Assembly: GCF_000003605.2 (NCBI RefSeq)
Contig: NW_003130356.1
Coordinates: forward strand, 51,801 to 115,800
DNA: 64,000 bases
Direction of reading: 5' to 3'
DNA from: Saccoglossus kowalevskii
Lineage: Eukaryota > Hemichordata > Enteropneusta > Harrimaniidae
Shown here: positions 39,801-48,800 of the stretch, one piece after another
Position numbering within the stretch: position 1 is the first letter of the stretch
How the letters are laid out: every line of letters begins with the position of its first letter
Program-made: the position numbers and the translations under genes
The notes under the pieces: generated by a model
Told to the model about the DNA's origin: nothing
Seen by the model: only the letters and a program-made list of their open reading frames with translations
The model's database searches: none

Positions 39801-42800
39801 AGCCCCTCGGCTGAGATAGCTCCGCTGTTAGCAATGCACATTTCAATTAGAAAATTTAAAATATCATCACAAAATGAACAAATCTGAGATTGGTCCACCT
39901 GAGGCAGCTATATGTATAATATCAAAGCAATCGGATTTGTGGTTTTCAACAAGAAGTTGAAAATATCATTTTTATCAGAAATGACAGAAATATTCACCGA
40001 AATTAGAGAATTAAAGATATCATGAAATTAACAAATCTAAGTGAGGTCTACGCGAAGTACATATGCACCAATTATCAAAGCGATCAGATTTGTAGTTTTC
40101 AAGAAGAAGTTGAAAAAGTAAAACGTTTACATGGATGAAAGACGACACCGCGCAATCACTCATATGATAAGCTCCGCTCGACAAAGTCAACATCAAAGCT
40201 AAAACATTATGGGGAGAACCAAAATAAGTGATATGAAGAAATATACATGCAAAATACAAATTAAATTCCTAAGAAATGTTGTATTTATTCATCTGGATAT
40301 CTACATGTAATTCACTACGACTAGGCTAAGCTAGGAATATTGTTCTAAAAATTCAATATTACTCTGTTGTGCACATTGTTTACCAATCAATGCTAATATG
40401 TTAGTGAAGAATGCTGACCATGCATACCTCAAGTCGTTGTTTATGCAATAGTTCTAACTCCAGTCGACTATCCAAATCACGGCATTTTCCTTCAAATCTC
40501 ACCACTTGGCTTCTGTCCACAGTGGTTTCTATGTAGTTATTAACTTTCATGGTCAGCTCAGCTACCTGCAATTAAACACAATAGTTGTCGTTAGATTTAG
40601 TGTATCAAGAAAATCTTCTATGAGACTAAATTATTTTTATTTTCGTGTGCTGTATTTAGTCCAATCTATGTGAGATGCCTTGAGAGTCACTGGTATCTGT
40701 GGTCTTAGATACATGTGTGGTCAAGCTGCTGGATTTGGCTTCACCAGCAGAGATGTTAATTTGTACCAAGTTCATTCATTCATTGAGCAAACTCATTACT
40801 AATGCTAATACAAAAAACATACAAAATGTTGCTTAGGCTACAAGGAACTGAAACTCATTAAAATGAGCATTCCACATCAAAAAAACTTCAACCAATCTAT
40901 TCTTCAATCACTAACTGTCGTTGTCTACTGGTACTCACCCCGACCGCCATGATCATGAACACTTAAAGCCAAAATAGAATGTCTGTAACGACTTACCCTC
41001 TCTTGTAAGCTTTCCTTCTCTCCAGACAACTCAGCTATCTGGGTGAGATGATCATTAATCTGTAGTTGGTACTGCGATGCCTACAATGAAGAACATAACT
41101 TTTGTAACCATGATAACAATAGAAATTCATACCATAGACTCAGTTTATAACTATGATAATTAATAATTACATTGGTAAACATTTCCCGGGAAACCTAGTT
41201 AGGTTAGAGGGCAGAGAAGAAAAAGTCTGTTGTTATTTAACAGTGACGATAAATAAAATACCCTTAGTTATCTGTTTATAAGCAGACATGTAGCATGTGA
41301 GCACACAAAATTAAAATAGCAGTCACACCTTCATAATTTCACCCACTGTGCTTCAAGCCTTTGACTAAAAATTTGGAGAATCGAAGGACAAAACTACGCA
41401 AACTATCACTAAATGATAATCTACAAGCATTTGAGGGGATGACCAGAAAAGATATGATGACACAGGGGTTTTTCTAGAAAAAATGCAAGAGGGAGCACTG
41501 CAATTCTGCAGCGCCACCAAGTGGGGGAGATATGGTTCTCCCTACCAGGGTGTGGAGTTTTTGATAATTCCAAGTTAAAATGGAGCATTTTATGACTTCC
41601 TTGGGACCTAAATTACTATCAGACAGGTCACATGTGATCCCTGGTCATTCAGAATTTGATGGTTGCCAGAGGATTTGCTCCCCAGGGTAAGGGGGCACAT
41701 GGCCATGGCATGAGGGTGCTGCGCCCCTGTTCCCAAAAATCACCAATGACCACAAAAAATTGTTCAAAATAAAATGATCTAACTCACCTGGTGCACAATA
41801 GCCCTATGTTTTTTAAGTAATTCACTGAAATCTTCTTCCTGGTCATCTATTTTACACTGCAAGTCGTTTCTTTCTCTGGTCACACTGATCATTTTTTGTT
41901 CTGCCTGTTAATCAATACAAAAAAGAGAAATCAATGTTATAGGTCATTTAAGTGGTGGATTGCACAACAAGTGTTTTTCTCGTGACATTTAATCCTGTGA
42001 TCTTTAGAAATCAAACAAAAAACAATGACTTACTTCTGATTTGGATTTTGAGACATAGTCCAACTGTTGTTGAAGATCGGCTAGCTCTTCTTCGATGCCC
42101 TTCCTAGACTTCACAGCGGCTTGGGACATGAACTGTGACTCTTCAAGCTGTAGGAATTACCAGATGCTAGGTTTAGATAGAGTGAATGCACAAATGGCAC
42201 GACAAGAGTTACCGTCAGCATCGGTTCTATCAGTTATTACAGAAAATTTATGAACTCAGAGAAAAAATGAGTAAGTGTGTAGAGTGAGCAATGTTGATAA
42301 AAGCCAACCGAAGTAAAACAAGAACAATAACAGAAAAATAGAATTCATGCTTGCACAGTTCTAGTGACAATGTCGCTATAAGTTAGGGAGTCAGTGATTT
42401 AAATAGCTGTCTTAGGGAGGCAGTGACTTTTGCAAAATGGCAATTAATGAATATGTGACATAACCCAGGGTAATCAAGACATTGAACCAGGGCAATTGAT
42501 ATTGATGTGTAAACGTTTAAGCAACCTCAATAACTGTAAATAGACAATATACCAACGTCACTCTTACCTCGTTCTGTAATTGTTTGAAAGAGGCTTTGTT
42601 CACAGCCGACTCCTTTTGTTTATCTAACATTATCTGGGCATCACGAAGCAAGGCTTTCGTTTTCTTCAAATCTTTTCTCAATCGTCTCTCTGTATCTTTA
42701 TCACTCCTGACAAACACATCTTGCCTCTCCTTCAGCTGCCGCTCAATCTCCCTCTTTTCTTTTAAAGCTGCTTGTTTCTCGCTGTACTCTTCGTCAAGTT

Positions 42801-45800
42801 GGGCTTCTAAATGTTTAAGCTACGAAGTGCAACATAATTTTAGTACGAGTGACAGATCTCAAGGAAACGTGCATCATTGGTTACACTTTCATTTATCGCA
42901 AGAAAATTTATTATGTAGGCAATACAAGAATAATGTAAATCGCAAGTTTTGTGAGAACTCTGTTCTACTAATTGCAAACTTTGGTTACTTGCTTTCTATA
43001 CTTCTGAACTATGATGTCAAATGACAATACAATGATTTACTAAATAAGATATTAATATACTGTAGAATACTTTATTTTCGCTTGGCATTAATTTTCGCTA
43101 TTTTCGTTGAAGGAATGATTAAGTGAAAATAAAATCCAGCAAATATACCTTTTTTCCTATATTTTACATTCAACTCATCAGAAATGAGTGAAAATAAACT
43201 CCATACAAAACACCCAAAATGTCATTTCAGCAAAAATAAATTCCAGCTAAAATAAGTATTTTACAGGACTTACTTTCTATACTTCTGAACTATGATGTCA
43301 AATGACTACAAAATAGGTTACAATGATTTACTAGATAAAATAATAATATATACTTAATAATTTTTTTCATCAGGGAAAAAGGAAGCTACACTGTGTTATG
43401 CTTTGACCAAAGTTAAATATTTCCCACACCCCAAATTTTGAAATAGCACAGATTTGCAATGAACATATCCTCCCCTGGCAATGTATCATAGACAGGTGAA
43501 ATGAAGGTTGTGTATGACAAGATAATTGCATCTGCTGTATGATAAATGACATACACAACGAAACAATGTTGTTGCTGCGAATTTGCTACAAGTGAGAATT
43601 ATTCAATAGGTATGCTCTTTTCAGTAGTGTTATGCTATTCCAAATATTTCTTTATGAACAGTGAATGCACAACTAGACTGACCACTTACTTTCTTTTGAC
43701 TGTTCGTTCTGACATCTTCTACTTCTTGTTCTTTGGCGTCTAATTCTTTTTGATGTTCCTGTTTAATGTTTTGTAATTGCATTTCTAGACGTAACTTAGC
43801 CTAAAATAAAGAAAGATATTCAATACGCATGAAATAATGCAGTTTATATGATAAAATAAAACTACACTGGTTTTGTTAATGTACTAACATTCTAAGACGT
43901 TTTTAATTTTGTGTTAACAATGTATTTTGCACATATGTTGTACATGTCGCATGGGACCCGCATCAAAACATAGCATGGTGCGAACAAACGTATCACTTTA
44001 ATTCTGTTCTCGTTACTGATGTAACAGATGAGGGATTTAGTACATTGTATTCATAAATGTGTTTGCATGTTAATTATTTACTCACCTGTTCTAACATTTG
44101 CACTTGTCCGGCTTGCTCATCTAACTCTTCTTCCTGGTCTTGAAGCTTGGCTTCCAATTCACGCCTAAATCTCTTGAGGTCCAGTTTTTCAGTTTCGTCC
44201 TTCCCACCCCTTGATGTGAGATCACGAAGCTCTGTTTGTAAATTGTCTACTTTATCATCCAAGTGAATTATTTCATTTCTTTTCTCCTACAATCAATCAA
44301 TCAATAAATCAATGAATTCATGACGACAACATGGCACCCTGATGAAATATACACTTTTGGAAAACCAAATCTAGCAGGTGAGGTTCACACACACAGTGTG
44401 ATCCAAGTGTAACTTCCATCCTGGCTATTAGCAGGCTTTGCCTTTTCAAAAAATATAGCAATTTTTAAAATTAGTTTATCTCCCAAAAATATTTTCAAAT
44501 TATTTATTATAGTATTTACCTAAATTACTAATATATTTTAAGCAGATTACACAATTTGGATGTACATGTAAGGGTGTTTTTAACTCAAGGGTGATCATTT
44601 ATTTAAATTGCCTCACAGTGAATTCAACTTCCACCATTGGTTGAAAAAATCCCACAATGAATAACTATACCTACTAAACACATGCACAGGACTAAACGTA
44701 AGACATCACATTACTAGAGTCAATACAAAGCTGCTTACAAGACTGTGTCTGATTGGCTAACCAAACCTAACATCTAAAAATCTGACCAATCAGAGAGCAG
44801 CTTGTTTGTTGACAGGTTTTTTTTGATGTATCAGATTCTGCCTTGTATATATGCTTGGACACAGCTTTCCGTAATACTAGATAATCCCATCTCTTATGAT
44901 CTTACAACCCACCTGTAGTTCACTGAAATTCTACTTACATCTAATTGGCTTGTTAATGTGTAAATTTCAGTTTCCAGGTGTTCCTTCTCTCGCTGTACTT
45001 TCTCCTTTGCTTGTTTCTCCATCTTGGCATCATCATGAGCCCGGCCAAGTTCAGCATCAAATCTAGAAAACACACACACACATAAGCAATCTTTAAAATA
45101 TCGATACAACTCATTTTAATCATAGAAACACATCTGCAATGTACGTAATATGCTTGCACTACTAATAAAGCAAATATGGTATATATATGTAGTCCTAAAA
45201 GAGAAATTAATTTTAGTATCATCTGAAAACGTAGCTGTGGGTTTAATTTAGATTAGATACAATGAATAATATTGTCAGTGACCTCACATTTTTATAGTAT
45301 GGATTGTCGATCTAGTTTAAGTTTTGTTACCTCTGCAACTGAACATCTGGAAAGGATCAAAATCTATGAAATAGCACTGTAAAACAATGTGGATCAAACC
45401 CCAAAAAATTAACAGAATTAACACTTTATTAACTAACATACTTTCTTTGTTTTTTCTCCAACGCAGCATTTCTTGCTTGCTGAGACTCGAGAAGTAGTTT
45501 CATGTCCTGAAGCTCCCCTGCCTGTCTTGACGATTTCTTTTTCAGATTGCTCACAATACGGCATTGATCTTCTATTTCTTCCAGGGCTTCAGCAAGCTAT
45601 AATGAAAATAGTAAAAGGTAAAGGATTGTATAGCCTGAAAAATTAGCGTATTCGGATTACTGTAAAATCTGTATTAGAAACCGCGGCTTCTATTAAAATG
45701 GTACAATGCAACAGAGGGGATGTGGCTTCTATTAGAGCATCTACGCATATGTGAAATGAAGAATTTTTGGTTCTCAATTATTCAAAAAGAATGGTGCGGC

Positions 45801-48800
45801 TTCTATTAGGGATGTGGCTTCTAATACAGATTTGTACGGTAGTAGTGTACTGTTTTTTATCAGTCAATCAACATGATCAGTGATTGTGAAGGAAAAATAC
45901 GTGGTCCAGACTTTAGGGAAAGTGAACTCGGAAGATATAATGAGCAAAATATTTTGTCACCAGTCAATCTAGAAAAAAAATCTGAAACTTACTTTTCTAT
46001 CCACGGTTTTCTTGAGTGCCCGCTGGTTATCCATTTCTTCTTCATGTTCTGACTGTAGTTTTTTCTCCTGAAACTCAAGCTCTCGCTTGGCTCTTTCATA
46101 CTTCTGTCTGTAAACTGAATCGCTGACTGTAACGATAAGATGGATGATGTACAAATAAGCAACAGGGCATTCTATTTTTAAGTCAGTAGTGGTTGAACTT
46201 TCACCAAAAGCCACGTCTGTCAATAAAGCAAGTTATGTCACCAGGAACATGCAGCAGCATGATGAGCGAAGTTAGTTGAAAACTCAATAATAACAAATTT
46301 TTTTTTTTAATTTGAGAGTGTCTTTCCCTTTTTTGGTAATAAAGGCTTGCGATGTTTACATATCAAGTGCTTAACAATGTGCTGATCAGATGAGCAATGA
46401 AAGCATAACTGAATTTTCTAAATTCAAAGCCGAACAGGCAAGTCCAGTGCAGAACTATTTTGTGGCTTAAAGACAATAACAACACAGTGACAAACAAAAC
46501 AACACTCCTGAGTAAACCGAGTTGTGGGTAAACATGAAACCAGATTGTGAGAAAAAAAAGGGGGTGAACACGAAAGTCAGGGTGATCGTGAAAAAACAAA
46601 ATACTTGGATCAGCCCATTGTCAGAAGTACAAGATCTTAATAAAAATATAATTGACATGACCATAGAACAAAGTACAGCGCATAAAACACAGGTGATAAA
46701 AACATAATCAACTCCAACTGTGTAACTTTGCTTAGACTTTTTTAATGATTTGTTGTGGATCCCTATGAAATTTATTCCCCTGAACAAAGTCCTTTGAAAA
46801 ACTATTCAACACCACAACCGTTAAAAATACTTCTGTCACTGTTTTTGTTTACTAATTTGAAACAAATGCTATTAGTATTAATTCACAATAGCCTGGCTGT
46901 AAATGTCAAAGAAGAAAGAGGGTATTACATTGACAGAAGGTTTTCTCATTTGAACATAAATTACAAATATGACTGGTACAGTTCTTATTCATAAATACTT
47001 GATGTATTAGCTATTTGCTTAGATCGCGTTTGTTTCTTAGTCAATAAACTTAACACATCTGCCCTAATCAGAACAGAGACAGAGAAATTTTATTCTTCTT
47101 TATTTCATAAAATCTTGAACATGGAGGTAAAATTAGTTGCAGCTGACTGAGTATGGTCAATACCCAGTGTGCAAGTTCATGTGTCAAGTTTGGCTCATAC
47201 TGCAAAGCAACAACACGTTGCATTTCCACCAGCCCAATTCATTCATCCATGTGCCATCCGATGCGTATACATAATACAGTCAAAAAAGAGGAAGATCAGC
47301 TGAGAGATAGAAGAAGAAATGAAGTACCATACAATGGTTAATTCGCATCAACAAACCTAGAGACAAGATACCCATCAACATACGACAGAACGAACAGAGA
47401 AAACGTTGTAAAAGCCGGATGAAATGCAAAGCAGAAGCTTTTTATTAAATAAATGCCCATTCCAAAAAGCTTGAGGGTTACGTTAGTGTAGTCTACCTCT
47501 TTGCTTTCGAAAAAACTGCAAGACAGCTCCTTGTCCTAGATATAGTTACATTATAGAGAAAATACAGGGTAGATAAATTAGGCGAGTGCGATGTTTTCTC
47601 ACTGAGACGAACAAATAATAAGTTTTGCTTCTTGTCATCGTAGGTGTCAGTTTGAAAAGTTGTGCCGCACACATTTCTATGCAATTTTGCAAAACAGTAA
47701 AGTGCACAACTTTACAGATTGGGGAAATGCTTTTTTTCAGAGAAAGTTGTGTGTATCCAAATAAAACTGTAATGCATGTATTCGAAAGCGTTGGTAAATA
47801 AACGTAGAACATACATATTGCTGTTGTGGTATTATATAATCTTAATACACAAAGAAAATTAAAACCACATCATAGCATCATTTTTTAAATTTTCTCTTGA
47901 ATAAGAAGCAAAACCTTTTTTTTTCGGCCTAAGATGCACCCCACAAAGGTTCCTGATCCACATAGAATGGAGAATGTATCGTTAATTGTTTGTGATTGTA
48001 TAGAGTTGTTAATTGTCCCTCACAGGTGAGAATAAAGATTGATTGAAAATAAATATAGAAACTACTCTCCAAAGTTGGAGTGAAGGAAAAGAAATGAAAT
48101 AAAATACTAATAATTAACAATATACAAGTGAGATAAGAATAAAGAAGGAACACAGGACAGCAGGAAAACTCATGACGGAAATAATTCAAATGAGATATGA
48201 GAAGGAGGATGTGTAGGAGGATGATAAACAAATTTACTGTGAAACACTTTATTTTAGCTGGAATTAGTTTTCGCTGAAAAGGCATTTTGGGTGTTTTGTA
48301 TGGAATTTATTTACACTGATTTGAATGTTGAATACAACATGTATCCAGGGAAAAAAGTATATTCCCTAGATTTTATTTTCACGGAATCATCCTTTCAGCG
48401 AAAATAGCGAAAATAAATTCCAAGCGAAAATAAAGTATTCTACATTAGTAATCTGACAGAACAAAATGAGAAAACCTATGATGGGAGCAGAACTTTGTGA
48501 AAGGGCGCCCTCAATTTGTAAAAACAAAAGAAATTGATGAGTTGAACTCACTGTCGCCATCGTCATCACTTTCCATAGCGCTATCAATGCTTGACGCCCT
48601 CAGTCGGGCTTCCATTAATTCCATTTCCATTTTTTCATTTTTGCGCTGCAGGGTATTGTAAGCAGTCTGAAATACCAGAGACAATTATTACTGAGTGATC
48701 CAGTTCAAATGCATGGCAAATAATGTTGTGATTAGGAAAAATTTTCTCCACCACTCCTAAAAGGAACATACTTCAGTCAATGTTTTTCAATCGTGTAAGG

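Noticed and set aside
42584-43024. Plus-strand open frame of 146 codons
   Set aside because: Its first half is the antisense shadow of the 252-nt MYO18 exon; the rest runs into intron sequence with no motif.
47929-48285. Minus-strand hydrophobic frame of 118 codons
   Set aside because: A Phe/Leu/Ile/Tyr-rich translation of A/G-rich intron DNA, overlapping the start of a foldback element. It looks like a membrane protein only by composition.
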